A DNA stretch of 64,000 nucleotides, from NCBI GenBank assembly GCA_009599575.1, contig VWND01000001.1, positions 2,108,001 to 2,172,000 of the forward strand, read 5' to 3'. The DNA is from Blumeriella jaapii. Its lineage: Eukaryota; Ascomycota; Leotiomycetes; Helotiales; Drepanopezizaceae. A program made the translations under genes and the position numbers. Below are positions 1-11,551 of this stretch, in pieces. The notes beneath the pieces are model-generated. The model was not told the DNA's origin. It saw nothing but the letters and a program-made list of their open reading frames with translations, and made no database searches. The first letter of the stretch is position 1, and every line of letters starts with the position of its first letter.

Positions 1-1512
1 GCTCGATCAATCAGTCATCGACACCGTGGCAGCAGTAGTGGCAAGCAGAGATCAAAAGCGATGTGAATGGATGGTTCGGGAGGAAGAAGAGTAGATGGAG
101 TGGAAGCACTTTGTTACTTGAGGGGAGCGGTGGTCACATCATACCGGACAGGACAGGACAAGACCACCACCACCCTAGGCGAAGGCTAAGAGGTTAGTTA
201 GTCTTGCAAAGGTGAAGGTAAAATGGGCTTTTACATTCGGTGCTGTACAGTATGTACATTTAAGTCGGTATGTACAGTAAAGTCAGTTTGTACAGTAAAG
301 TCAGTTTGTACAGTAAAGTCGGTATAAACAGTACAGATAAAATACCTTCTTCGACCGCTTTGGCTTCCTTCTCTCCCCACGTACATACAGTACCGTACAC
401 ACCAAGCACAATCGGCTCGACAGTTCCTCTAACGGACTGGCCTCAATACCGACACCTTACTCGCATACAGATGTTTTATCCCGCATGGATGCGAGCCACC
501 GTCCGTAAGTATGATCTATACAGTACTGTAGGTGTAGATACTGTACAGATAATATACATCGTCACATCGTCATGGGCCTGGTCCTGAAAACCACGCACTG
601 GATGGACGGCGCCATCGCCAGCTACATTCTTACAGTACTGTACCAACCGATGATGGACTAGGTAACTGACCGATTGAATGATCGACCGCCGCCGGAAATG
701 GCCGATACGGATGTGTGACTGTATGAAGGGATTGTGTGGTAAGTGAGTCTACGAGTACTGTACATCCTGTGGCTGTACAGTACCATGGCAGGGACAGTAC
801 AGTACTCAGCAGACGAGACTGATACATACCTGCCTTGGGAAGAGAATCATCTTCTTGCTGGACTCAGCTCGAGACTAGATTTTACCCATTTCCTCTCCTC
901 ATCTTCTCCTCCTCTTCCACTTCCACGTCCTCCTGCTCCTCCTCCTCTCCTCTCACTCATAACATCAATTTATCCATCTCGTCTCGGACCCGCAAGGACG
1001 TAATTCCCGTCCATCCAAGCAGCCAGGAACTCAGACTCAGACTCAGACCCAGAAGGAGACAGAAAGAAGCGCGCTCGATTCCAAAAAAAAAACAAAGTAC
1101 CTCTTCCTTATAGGAGCTAAGCCTAGAAAAAAACAACTGTATTCATACAATGCCAACCCAGAGAAAAAACCATGTCGCCTCCCAGAAACAGCCTCGCCTC
1201 GGGGTTCAAAAACTGGTCAAGATAGCATGCCCGCTCCTTTTCATCCAGCTGCGCAAAAGTGCAGCCCGTAGAATGCCCATGCCGCCCCGTCTGATTGCCT
1301 CCCTCCTCTGTTTGAGATCCTCTTTTTTTTTTTTTGAAACTTCGCTCGCTCGGTAGCAAAGCCTCGACACACATGAATCGTACCAGATACGATCTCCCAT
1401 TATCCGATCCACCTATACCGAATTTGTAGATGGCACTCCAGCAAGAACCTCTGCTCCTAGCTCCCAAGCCCCATCTCCTGCAGCGCCATCGCATCCGTCG
1501 ACTCGAGCGCGC
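1..1512. other. Gene-poor left edge of the window
   Basis: I see no convincing gene here. The stretch is rich in copies of TACAGTA and its complement, including an 18-bp tandem repeat and several TACAGTACTGTA palindromes (around 520, 631, 755 and 795). A run of 13 T at about 1322-1335 and short purine-rich patches are also present. Open frames on both strands are low-complexity or overlap each other without any recognisable domain. The right part presumably holds the 3' untranslated region of TVP18, which ends at 1513 on the minus strand. Confidence 0.6.
264..335. repeat. 18-bp tandem repeat containing TACAGTA
   Basis: Four consecutive 18-bp units start at 264, 282, 300 and 318. The core is GTCAGTTTGTACAGTAAA. 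Units two and three are identical, and units one and four differ by a few bases. The unit carries the same TACAGTA core that recurs in intergenic DNA across the whole window. Confidence 0.85.
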
Positions 1513-2299
1513 CTAGATGATCATCTGCGCAACCCCCTGCCCACCAAGCGTCTTGCTGCCCACGAATCCCTGTCCCTTGATACCGGCCAGCGTGTAGAAA
1601 AGTGCAGCCAGCGTCAACATAATGGCGGCCGCAATCAAGCTGCTCGCCTCCTTGATGATGCTTAGCCACTGGACCAGGCCCATGGCGCCGTAGATGCCAG
1701 CACGCGTGTAGTTGGTGGTGAAGCGGCGCATAAAGCTGTCGAACTTGGAGGACGTGGGGCAGATGCGGAGGAGGAGTGGGATCTCGATGAAGATGATGAG
1801 AAAGGAGCTCACGCTGAAGAGAAATGTAAGCGTCACCCCTCGGGGATTTGGGGGGTTGGGTTGAAGATGTGCCAGGGTAGAGAGGGCTTACAGGCAGACA
1901 GCCCCAAAGAGGATCATGATGCTGACATGGAAGAGATGCGATATCCCGAGGGCAAAGCACAGGAATATGCACAGCACTCCGGTCCTGCCGTTCACGGTGT
2001 CAGCGCGTGAATCCAAAGTCCCAGTACACACACGTGGATGTGCCAAGATCCAAACAATCCCATCTGCTATCATCGAACGTCATGTTGATTCACGTTGACA
2101 ATTGTATCGGGTCCCATGTCGATCGGAAGTGACGGTCGAAATCGCAAGTCTTGGGGACAGTTGTAAAAGCATCAAAGAAGCAGTCCAGCTTACCATTGAC
2201 CATAGATGCCTGCACTCGATTAGAAGGACATTCCACATTACATATGGACAGGCTTATCTTACTGAAATTCCTCGTAGCGAATTCCTCAGCGATCGTCAT
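1513..2299 (-). CDS. TVP18: Golgi apparatus membrane protein Tvp18
   Basis: Small tetraspanning membrane protein of late Golgi vesicles, found with Tvp23 and Yip-family proteins in yeast. I assemble four exons, 2299-2263, 2209-2194, 1984-1892 and 1813-1513, giving 148 residues, the usual length of fungal Tvp18. The protein opens MTIAEEFATRNFSIYGQW, runs through TGVLCIFLCFALG, the invariant-looking LLRICPTSSKFD and RRFTTNY, and ends GGQGVAQMII, all typical of the family. Every intron has GT-AG borders (GTAAGA, GTAAGC, GTAAGC donors). Exon 2 is only 16 nt and supplies the IYGQW segment. The start is the first ATG of a frame that matches the family N-terminus. Precise molecular function in traffic is unknown even in yeast. 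Confidence 0.93.
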
Positions 2300-3269
2300 C
2301 GTGCCTGGCCCTGCCTTCTCTCGGAAACACCTGTTGATGCAAGTAGGACAGGTAAGCTCGAAGCTTTCTCACGGCCGGGCTGTGGGGAATGAGCCTCAGT
2401 TAAGCTCGTGAGTTCAGTGCGCAAAGCCTTCGCACAGAGTATGAGAGTTTGAGGTGTGAAGAGTAGTTTCGAGATAGATGTTGCTTGATGTGGTTTGGGG
2501 GAACCGTGATTGATGATCGATGGCTTTCGATGTGGCGCAATTCGGGGCCGCGTCCTTAGCTCGCTAGCGTCCCGTACCTATTTTCATCTTTTTCTTCGGG
2601 CTGCTCGCCTACTTCACTTTTGCTCCGCTTTCCCTCAGTAAAGAAAGACTTGAGTACCGCGCTTTTCAAGCAACGATGTTATTTATTCATAAGAATACAA
2701 GACATGATCAGATCAAAATTTTTACGAGTCAACCTGTTTGTGACATGTAGGTACTGTCTATACTCGGTACGTGATTTCTGGTGAGTGCATTTGAGACTCC
2801 TGGTACAGAAGCAGCGCCTTTTCTCAAATGCCATGCTTTTTTTTTCGCATCTCGATCCTTGTAGATGCTCGACACGTCTCTGTCTAGCGAAATCCGAATC
2901 TCTGGTTGGGATCTGGTTGGGAGGCATGATTCTGAGATTGCGTAACGCTACCATGCATCACCGCTTACCCTATCGTCAGGGTATCAGGGTCGGTCGTTGC
3001 TCCATGAACGAAGTCTGCTCGAAGCCTGCCTCACAACCTATCTCACTGCAAGACGAAGGACAACGTTTTAATTTGCAAAGTCGATGAGCGAGCCCACTCT
3101 GGGCCTACCGCCATGAACGCAAAGCTGGGGAGTCTAGCAAATCCACGGCCAAATGTCTCATTCGTCTAGCGGTTCGGTATAGTGCTTGTGACAAGACATT
3201 CATCTCCCATCGATCCGGGTCTCGTTCCTGTGTATTCAACATCCCCCGTATCCCCCCTGATGCGCCCGC
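2300..3269. other. Intergenic region between TVP18 and NTF2
   Basis: About 970 bp lie between the TVP18 start and the NTF2 stop, both on minus. It should hold the TVP18 promoter and the NTF2 3' end. I found no supportable coding frame. A stretch at 3155-3240 resembles part of a tRNA gene but does not fold properly, and it is treated as a finding rather than a gene. Confidence 0.55.
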
Positions 3270-3991
3270 TCATCCAAACACCAGCTTGAAGATGTCGTTG
3301 AAGATGAAGTAACTGCCTTGACCATCGGGCATGAGTTGGAAGGCCTGGCTGTAGTTCATGGGATTCGCCTCCTCGTCGACCTGAGGCTTGGTGTCAGCTC
3401 ATCATGGCCCAGTGCTCGCAGTGTCCGTCTAACGTACCAAGAGGGCGCCGGTAATGAGGATCAGGATTCCGCCATGCTCTCCTGAAGGTTGGGCATCGAG
3501 GGTGGATACGGCGTGCTTGACCTTTTTGAAGGGGAGGCTCTACGCGATGAGGATTAGCAGCAGCGAAATCTCCAACGTGCGGCCAGGCTTACGGAGAGTT
3601 TCTCAACAATGCTGGCGGTCCCACGAACAGAAGCCGATTCGAAAGTTAACATGGAGTGGTCCCGCTAGCAAAGTATCGTATCAGTCCAAGTGCGCGTCGC
3701 ATCGCAGCTGGTGCATCTTACGTAGAGAGGCGCCAACTGGGTTCTGTCCTGGTCGAACTGGTTGTAGTAGAATTCCGTGAACTGCTCTGGCGGCGCCGGA
3801 AGTCAATAGCTGGCCGCGCCGCGTGTCAAGGGAAGAGCACCATCACTCACTTGCAACGCTCGCGAAGTCTAGCTCAAGAGTTAGCACACATCTCAGCTGA
3901 TCGGGGCCCAGGCGGGCGATGTTGGAAATGCCAGGGAGCAGAAGAGAGGCCAGGAAAGTGGCAAAGCAAAAGCGCGCATCATACCTGCCAT
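3270..3991 (-). CDS. NTF2: Nuclear transport factor 2 (NTF2)
   Basis: Small homodimeric carrier that binds RanGDP and FxFG nucleoporins and returns Ran to the nucleus. Six exons are assembled: 3991-3985, 3868-3851, 3786-3722, 3664-3593, 3539-3438 and 3380-3270, coding 124 residues, the normal NTF2 size. The reading gives MADFASVAKQFTEFYYNQFD, then RTQLAPLYRDHSMLTFES, VEKLSSLPF, GGILILITGALLVDEEANPM and the C-terminus NDIFKLVFG. All of these match NTF2 segment by segment, and all introns are GT-AG. The first exon codes only Met-Ala plus one base, so gene finders easily miss the start. Nothing suggests loss of function. Confidence 0.95.
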
Positions 3992-4261
3992 CTTGCCTGA
4001 AGTGTCTGTCGGCTGGCTGGCTGGCTGTCTTGTGGAAGAAGGGTGTGTCTTGGGGGTTGCGGATGAGGGGCAGGCGAGGGGCGAGGGGCGAGAGGCGAGG
4101 GAGGGGCCTTTGTTGTTTGTTGTTGTGGTGGTGGTGGGGTAGAGCAAGAGGAAGTACGGTGCAGTGCAGTGCAGTCCAGTACAGTACGTACAGTGAGGTG
4201 GTGGCTTGCGTGCCTTGCGCGGTGCCTTAGATTTCGGGTTGAGTGACGGGCCACGTGAGCA

Positions 4262-4535
4262 GCCAGCAGTATATCGTACAGTACAGTACTGTACAGTACC
4301 GTATTATACGCTACTGCGCTGACCGTACTTGCACTTACAGTACTGTACGGTACTGTAGAGTACCGTATTTACACTTACTGTGCCGTATTTTACCCTACTG
4401 CGCGTACCGTACACTACTGTGCCGTATTTTACCCTGCTGCACTTACTGTACGGTACTATGTCGTATTTACATTTACTGTGCCGTATTTTACCCTACTGCA
4501 CTTACCGTACTGCACTGCACCGTATTTTACTAGCG
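4262..4535. repeat. Degenerate repeat field with CCGTATTTTACC and TACTGTAC units
   Basis: The stretch is made almost wholly of related words: CCGTATTTTACCCTACTGC, CCGTATTTACACTTACTGT and short GTACAGTACTGTAC palindromes. They are repeated about six to eight times with substitutions and variable spacing. It looks like a decayed minisatellite. Apparent open frames inside it read as tyrosine/leucine/proline repeats and are artefacts of the periodicity. Confidence 0.7.
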
Positions 4536-4715
4536 TCTTCGCCCACATCTCTTAAATTCTTCCCAACTGTCGATGTCTCTCACTCTCTCTCACGTTCACC
4601 ACTTGCCCGACTCTCTGGCGTTGCCCACCCTCTCTCTCTCATCGTGGAAATGGCTGGCCCTTTCCTCGTGACAGACTCCTGCTCTGCGACTCGGTGCAGC
4701 CCCATCTCGGCCACC

Positions 4716-4760
4716 CTGTCCTGCCTGTCCTGCCTGTCCTGCCTGCCCTGCCTGTCCTGA
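4716..4760. repeat. 9-bp tandem repeat (CTGTCCTGC)
   Basis: Five head-to-tail 9-bp units, CTGTCCTGC, with one substitution in the fourth unit and one in the last. No function is visible. Confidence 0.85.
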
Positions 4761-5857
4761 CCTGAACCGTGAGTCCCGATTCTCTCGCTCTGTCACGGCG
4801 CGCCCTGCTTTCCCTGATGAATCAACTCGCTCTTAAGAACGGCCAGCTGAATACAGGAGCCTTAGAAACTCCTCGTTATGTTGTTTCATCAAGCTCAACA
4901 GTCTGACGAAAGCTCACGTCCGCCTCTTCCAATCTGTTCCTGGATAGCGGGAGGAAGCTGTCGCTAACATCTCATGGGTACAGTACAGTATTATACAGTA
5001 GATCAAGAGCACACGGGGAGCGCCACACGGCCGCGCAGGAACACGGCCACCGAGAGAGGACAGCGCTCGCGGTCGGTCGGTGGTGGGGTGTCAACAGACA
5101 GCTGCTGTCGTGGCTGTCGGTTGGGAGCGGCAAGGCAAGGCAAGGCACACGGAAGCAAAGCTACCAGGCTCTATGCATGTATATGGAACATTGGTCCAGA
5201 GGACGAGGTCGGGGTACACCGTAGGCAGGCAGTGTTGTGACTGAGATGAATAGAGACCAAGGACTAATGGGAACCTGGAAGCTGGCAGAGAACGTGCCAA
5301 CTTGACTTGTACATGCCATGATTGTGACTTCGCGAAGCTGTCTGTATGTTGATTCACACCCTCCGACTGATGGATGACTCGAGTGTGACCAAACTTTGCA
5401 TTGTTCGAGCAGCCGCAGCGGCGTGCAGGGCGACAGTGCTGTATGTACTGTCCAGTACCGTCCCCCACCACGGAGCTAACTTGGTACTTAGCTCGCCCTT
5501 TTGCCTTCCTTTCAACATTGACTGAACCACCACCACTTCCGTCCCGCGGTGGAAACGGCCCCTCGTCTTCTTCTCGACTCCAGGCGATTAGCACCTTCAC
5601 CCACATTCCACTCCGTCGCACCTCGTCGCACCCCGTCTCGACAAGATTCTGTGTGCGCATACAGCTCGTACTGCACGCGAAAACTGCCGGCCGTCCTTTC
5701 TCGTCCGGCTCGGTCGAGTTCCGCTTCCGCGGTGCCTTTTCAGCCTCCTCTTCTTGTCGCGCTCGACCTCTCGACCTCTCGACCACACCCACCAACTCGT
5801 GTATCCCAAGCCTCTTGACCGGCTCGACCACATAACACGCCTACCGGCTGATTAAAA

Positions 5858-7711
5858 ATGCCTTGCTTCAAGGGCATCGCGGTCAGCGTTCATGCGGAAG
5901 GCGCGCCGCTCCCAGAATACTCGGTGCAGAAGCAGTCAAGAGTCGCTCGTGTCAATACCTACATCCCCGTCCCCAAGGCCAAAATTCCCAAGGATTCCTC
6001 CTCCGACAAGCCAGAGCCCTCCAAGTTCGCCATCTCCATTACTCTGCTCGTTCCTGGTCTCTCGGTCCCATACTCAACCCCGAAGCCCACCCCAGACAAT
6101 CCGACCCCTCACGGCCAGATTGTGGGAGAACTCCCAGGCGCAGGCTCGGAGAGAGGCGGGCAAGCCGGCACGGTGGCCCCGTATGAACCCTTTACCAAGC
6201 TAGACAACGAGACGATTGCGGCGTACATCTACTTCGACGGCCGAGCCAAGGAGGAGGTTGCAACCCTCCTGCGGCCTGGTGAGGAGACGTGGGTCAACTC
6301 AAGATGGGTCCAGGTTCCGGAATCCGAGGGTGGTGGTCTGGCGGAAAGAGAGTTCTTGTTTCGCGAGGTCGGCCTGGAGAGATGGCTGAATGGGCTGGAC
6401 CTGGATGGCAAGGACGCCGCAGCCCGAATCGAAAAGCGCAGACAGAAGTTCGAGAAGCGCCGCAGACGTAGGAGGGAACCAAATGGTAGCGAGGAGGATG
6501 TGGATCTGACGAGCGGGGAAAAACAACCCAAATTTGGAGGTAGAGAGGTGCTGCGATACGGCGACGATTCCAAGTCTCCGGTAGAAAAGCTGGAGGACTT
6601 GGATGACGACGACCTGAGCTCAGACTCTGATGACGAACCAGAAGCTGCCGGGCAGATCAAGGTGGCCATGTTCCGCGTATTGGCATCGGGTGAGATCAAG
6701 AAAGGCGAATACTCACCGCAGTTCGACGCCCATGATGATGACGAGGAGAAGGGCAACGGTGAAGAGGCAGACATCGATCATACTACAAGCTTTGCGAAGC
6801 CCAAGACCTTGGATCCCAAGTCGATCAGCACGCAGACGGTCACGGGCATAGATGGACCAGACAAGCCTTTTGCTGTGTTCACATTCTTCTACAGAGGAGA
6901 GAGTGAGTTTGAGTAAGAGTTCATTTGTGGAAAGCTTGACTAAAGACCGTCCCAGAACAACTCCAGAAGATGGGTATCTTGAATGCCAAGCCGCAAAAGG
7001 GTGCGCCTACCGCCACAAAGCGCCGATCAGCCCAGCTCGATTTCTCAAATCTCGCTCCTCTCAAGCCTGGCGGAACGGTTGGCTTCTCATCATTCAGAGA
7101 GAGCGATCCTTCTGCCCGGCGAAACAAGTCCAGAAAGAAGAGCAATGGCAGCACTGGAGGTGGAGCCATGGCTGAAGACAGCGATGACGATGATGATGAG
7201 GCTGAGATCGTGGGCAAGATGGAGGACGTGGACGACGGAGATGTCAAGACTCTGTTGAGTCCTGAAGATGCCAAGTTCTCTGGCGAGCTGGCGGATGGTG
7301 TAGGACGGATCAAGGTAGAACTTTTCTTCTCGGAATCACGTGTGAACATTCGTTGACTCGGTATCACAGCTCAAGCGCCAACATTCTGCAGAGCCTCTCA
7401 ATGCGAAGTCTCGCAAATCTCCAAGCTCAACTACTTCTACCTCACATGAGGCCACCCCACCGGCCGATTTACCCGCTCCGGCTCTCGGTGGCCCATTGCT
7501 GCCCAACAACGTGTTTGGGGGGTTGCCAGATGAATCTTCTGTCGGAAGCCCTCTCAAAAAGCACCGAGCTAGTCTATATGATGTCGAGAGCGAGACGTTG
7601 CAAAAGCGGCTTGGCACTGGTTTCTCTTCATCGGGTGGAGACGTCGTAGCTGCAGCCGAAGCCGCTCAGAAGTCAGCTGATGACAAGATGCAACAAGAGG
7701 ACGAGTTGTGA
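5858..7711 (+). CDS. DUF7918 family protein
   Basis: Fungal protein of unknown role whose N-terminal half resembles the DUF7918 domain: an opening with GIAVSVHAEGAPLPEY, a middle FDGRAKEEVATLLRPGEE and a strand-rich FAVFTFFYRG near residue 345. Three exons, 5858-6902, 6956-7314 and 7370-7711, give 581 residues. Introns are 6903-6955 and 7315-7369, both GT-AG. The middle part is highly charged, with an arginine-rich stretch near residues 195-210 and acidic patches (DDDDLSSDSDDE). The C-terminal third is low-complexity and alanine/glutamine-rich, ending QQEDEL. The ATG at 5858 is the first in frame and sits in an AAAAATG context. Nuclear location is plausible from the basic and acidic tracts but is inference. 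Confidence 0.85.
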
Positions 7712-8357
7712 AGGGTCAGCCTCCTGCATCTCTTGGGCCGACATGGCAACTAATCACTCTTGCTTGGACTACGTACCGGCAGGAGGATGGGTTGGAAAGC
7801 ACGCGGCCAGACTTAATGTAGAGTACTACCAAGGCTCACAGGGCATTATTCTTGGTCACCACGTGCATTCGATGATGCTTATTCAAGAACCTTTTGTAAC
7901 GACCAGATGCGTTGAGTTAAATACCCTGGGGAGCGGGATTGCGATTTGGGCGTAATCTGCGCCATGGCCAGCCATTAGGGAACGAAAAGCCACTCATGAA
8001 CGAACGAACGATTTCACAACCAAATCCTCTTGGTATTCAGAGGACTATTGTTGGTATGTGACTATCAATCTTCGAATGTGACTGACATGCGAGTGAAGTC
8101 GTCATGTAGGCGATGTAATCGCCCCGCGTCTGGGGTTCCTCAACCTCCTCAACTACTCTACCATTGCTACATCATGGGGGCGCGAAGACGTTCAAGCCGA
8201 CCATTTCTGTCCCTCAAGCAGTTTTGAAGGCGCCTTGTAACGTCGAACTTCTTACATCACCCAAACCCTGTTCCGCTCGTCATATATCGTAGGAACGCGC
8301 CCGTTCCTCCTCCCCCCTCCCTCCCTCTCTCGCATTTAAGTTGCAGCAATCATCAAG
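7712..8357. other. Intergenic region
   Basis: About 650 bp between two plus-strand genes. It is expected to hold the 3' end of the DUF7918 gene and the promoter of the hydrolase. The 60 bp before 8358 are CT-rich. I see no gene, repeat or structured RNA. Confidence 0.5.
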
Positions 8358-10389
8358 ATGCGCGTTCCATCACTTTCTTCGTTTTGCCTGCTTCAGTACT
8401 GGTCTTTTGCAAATGCGTCGGAACTGGGAGTGTTGACGACGAGAGAAAGTCAAAACCCGCTTGATGCGAAGCTCGAGCAGATTGTCCACGATTCGTTGGA
8501 GGAATGGCACGTTCCCGGGATTTCAATCGGTGTAGTTGATGGGGATATTTCCTGGACGGAGGTGAGCTCTACTTCCTGTCCTCTCTTGTCAAATCACTTT
8601 ACTGCGTCACGAATCTGCCGTCCTTGATCATCTTGAGCTTCTTTCGCCTCGCAAAACGTAACATTTCAGATGCCAACCAACACTTCAGTCCCGATCGAGG
8701 AAATGTCTCTTACGTTCTACAGGGTTATGGCATAGCAAGCTTCCCCGATACCCCCGTAACGCCTTCGACGCTCTTCTATGGCGCTAGCACTACCAAGGCC
8801 TTCACGGCTGCCGCACTGTCGTTGCTCATTCACGATCTCACCAACCACAGTTCTCTTTCGTGGAAGACTCCCGTGTCGACCCTCATTCCCTCAGACTTCG
8901 TCCTAGAAGACGAATGGGCCACTTCTCATCTCACTATTGAGGACCTTCTATCTCATCGTACGGGCATGCCCAGGCATGATCTTAGTTACGGAGGCAAGTA
9001 TGGAGGGCGCAACGCTACGCCGCAAGATTTTGTGAGGGCCCTGAGGTATTTACCTATGACTGAAGAGCCGAGAGTGAGGTGGCAGTATTGCAATATGATG
9101 TGTAGGTACTGAGAACGCCCAAGACTATCATTTCCCAACGACGGTCTGGTGATATTACGATGGGTTCTCTCTGTATCCTTACGAAAGAAGACACGACTGA
9201 CTCGTGGGTTATCTAGACACTACTGCTAGCTATGTTCTGGAAACGCTCACGGGAATGTGGCTGGGTGATTTCTTGAGAGAGAGGATTTGGGCGCCTCTAG
9301 GGATGAATTCGACTGTAAGTTTCGATTCCACTCTCATTCTGCACAGGTACTGCACGAGTAAACCTTCTCTCCAAATTTCGAGTGAAGCCAATCACTTACA
9401 TCCATCAGCACTTCTCTAACGAGGATGCCTTTGCTTCTCCATCCCATTTCGCCCAAGGCTACGTCCATTACAACGGCACCTTCCGGGAGGTTCCGTACAT
9501 GGACATTCGTCCCGTGTCCGGAGCTGGCAGCATCATCTCCAACGTCCAAGACTATTCGAAGTGGCTCCACGCTCTCATCCACACGTCGCCCCCCATTCCC
9601 AAAGACGCATACCAAGCTCTCTTAAAACCTCGCATGCTTATGGACGACAACGAGGACTCGCCTCTTCCGTACACCGGCTCGCAATCATACTCGCTAGGCT
9701 GGATCACGTCAGTGTACCGCGGCCACCAATTCTACGAACACAGTGGCGGCATGGAAGCCTTCGGTGCCCAGGTCATATTCTTCCCGGGGCTGAAGTACGG
9801 CCTCTGCTCGTTCGGCAATACCGGGGTCACGAGTAACTTCGTCGAGCTGAAGGCCATCTGGAAGCTGATCGATGACAAGCTGGGCGTGCCGCAGGGAGCA
9901 CGATTCGACTGGGATCGCAGGTAAGTCCTCGCTTCGCCCATCCCTCGAAAGACACGGGAACGGCACACGATTGAACAGCGCGACAGGTTCAGACAACAGA
10001 TGAAGAACACCCGAGAGCAGTACGCCAACCAAACAGCACGGTACTACCCCAGCATCCCCTCGCCGCCGCTCCCCCGCACCCTCGCGCTCAGGGACTACGC
10101 GGGCACGTACTTCCACCGCGCATACCGCCACGTCACCATCTACGAGGAGGAGGGCGTCTTGACGGCGTACCGGAACGACGTCTCGTGGAAGATCATGTTC
10201 TACCTGGAGCACGTCAGCGGAGACTACTTCATGGCTCACATGGACTCGACGACGGCGCCGGGGCTGATCTTCAGACAGGCCGTGGCTGCCGAGTTCACGG
10301 TCGGCAGCGACGGGGTGGCGCGGAGCTTTGGGCTTGCAGCGGAGCCGGAGATGGGATTGGGTGCGAGGATATGGTTCGCGAGGATCTGA
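8358..10389 (+). CDS. Beta-lactamase-fold serine hydrolase, probably secreted
   Basis: Member of the class C beta-lactamase/penicillin-binding-protein-like hydrolases, which in fungi include esterases and peptidases of mostly unknown substrate. Five exons (8358-8561, 8723-9101, 9217-9314, 9409-9920, 9987-10389) give 531 residues. The three family motifs are present: Ser-x-x-Lys at Ser90/Lys93 (GASTTKAF), Tyr190 in WQYCN, and His-Ser-Gly-Gly at 338-341 (EHSGGMEAFGAQ). The first ~20 residues are hydrophobic and end in ANAS, consistent with a signal peptide. A domain after residue ~390 (RDYAGTYFHRAYRHVTIYEE) resembles the beta-barrel tail common in this family. The first three introns are long for this genome (161, 115 and 94 nt), so alternative small exons cannot be excluded. 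Substrate is not predictable. Confidence 0.88.
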
Positions 10390-11551
10390 GATGAGGGACC
10401 TGTAGGGCGTTGTTGCTGTTGTTATTGTTATTGTCAAAAAGGGGATGATGGAAGCCAATTCCAGATGTTCGGATCCCAGATGTTCGGACGGGGAGAACAG
10501 CATCGGTCTGTAGATCTCTCCTTACAATACCTAGGTACTCTCCCTTCTCGGGGCCCGCAAGTAAGCCAGAGACAGAGAGAGAGAAGCACCGCCAACCCTA
10601 CCCCGCCGTCTCTTCTCGACTCTCTCTGTCGCTGCAACAAGCGCCTCCCCCTCCCTCCCGTTGTTTGCGCAAACGCAGTCGTGACAGACGAACAAGAGCC
10701 TGGCTCGCTCGCTCGCTCGCTTAATAAAGCCCAGTCACGCAGCAGACAGGGCGCCGCCGAACCGAAACCTGGAACGTAAACAAATGCAGCACGACTCACG
10801 ACTTACAGTACCGTACATACCTACTGTACCTACCTAAGGTACACACCTCTACATACATTACCCCCCTCTCCCTCCCTTCTTTCTCTCTCTTTCTCGTGAT
10901 GCAAAGACGACGACGGTCTGGCTCACAGGTAGGTAGGTACCTACCTAGGTAGGTAGAACCTGTGCCCTGTTCGGGTACGATAGGTACCTACCTAGGTAGA
11001 AAGAAAGAAAAAAGAAAAAACGAAAGAAAAGAAAAAAAGAAGTGCGGCTTTTCGTAGCAGATCGCACTTACGTACGTACGTACTGCCTTTCGAGAGCCCC
11101 ACGAGCACGGGGGATATTCGCAGCGTGCTTCGGTTCTCGTTTGATGGTGGTGGTGGTGGTGGTTTTGGGATACCTTAGGCAGGTGTGGTGGTGGGTTTCC
11201 AATCGCAGAGCCCGAATGAAGTACAGTACAAGGGGTTTGTTAAGTGGCTGAGGAACAACAGCAGCAGCAGCAGCAGCGGCGGCGGCAGACGATATGGTCA
11301 GACATGCCTGAGCGTCTGCGCCTCGCCTGTCTGACCATGAAGCCCGTCAAGAAGACGGAGAGGGCTGGAGAGGGCTGGAGAGGGCGAGAAGATGCACACT
11401 GCCTTCGATTCTCTCTACCTGTGTGCTACGAGCCAGGCACCATTGCTGGCTGCTTCCTACCGCGTACCGACCAGCATGAACCATCCCCCCCCCCTCCCAA
11501 AAGACTCGCCGAGATGGCCTGCCCAGTCCAACAACGCCAAACAGGAGCGGA
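10390..11551. other. Repeat-rich intergenic region between convergent genes
   Basis: About 1.16 kb between the ends of the hydrolase and MCM10. It contains CTCGCTCG repeats near 10710, TACAGTACCGTAC near 10804, AGGTAGGTACCTACCTAGGTAGG palindromic blocks at 10928-11000, an A-rich tract, a GGT run near 11143 and CAG/CGG runs at 11260-11287. No gene is supported. Confidence 0.55.
10928..11000. repeat. Palindromic AGGTAGGTACCTACCT blocks
   Basis: Two blocks of the 4-bp word AGGT and its complement ACCT form near-perfect palindromes (10928-10955 and 10980-11000) separated by about 25 bp. Similar words occur at 10830 and 51542. The blocks could fold as hairpins. No function is known to me. Confidence 0.7.

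Larger units (their letters stand above)
3992..5857. other. Repeat-rich intergenic region upstream of the DUF7918 gene
   Basis: Nearly 1.9 kb without a supportable gene, between the divergent starts of NTF2 (minus) and the DUF7918 gene (plus). It contains clusters of TACAGTA/TACTGTA/CCGTATTTTACC motifs and a CTGTCCTGC array. The last 400 bp before 5858 are CT-rich on the plus strand, as is common in the 5' leaders of filamentous fungi. Confidence 0.55.

Noticed and set aside
4243..4760. Open frames with Tyr-Leu-Cys-Arg-Ile repeats
   Set aside because: They arise from the degenerate TACTG/CCGTATTTTACC repeat field and have no homology-like features.
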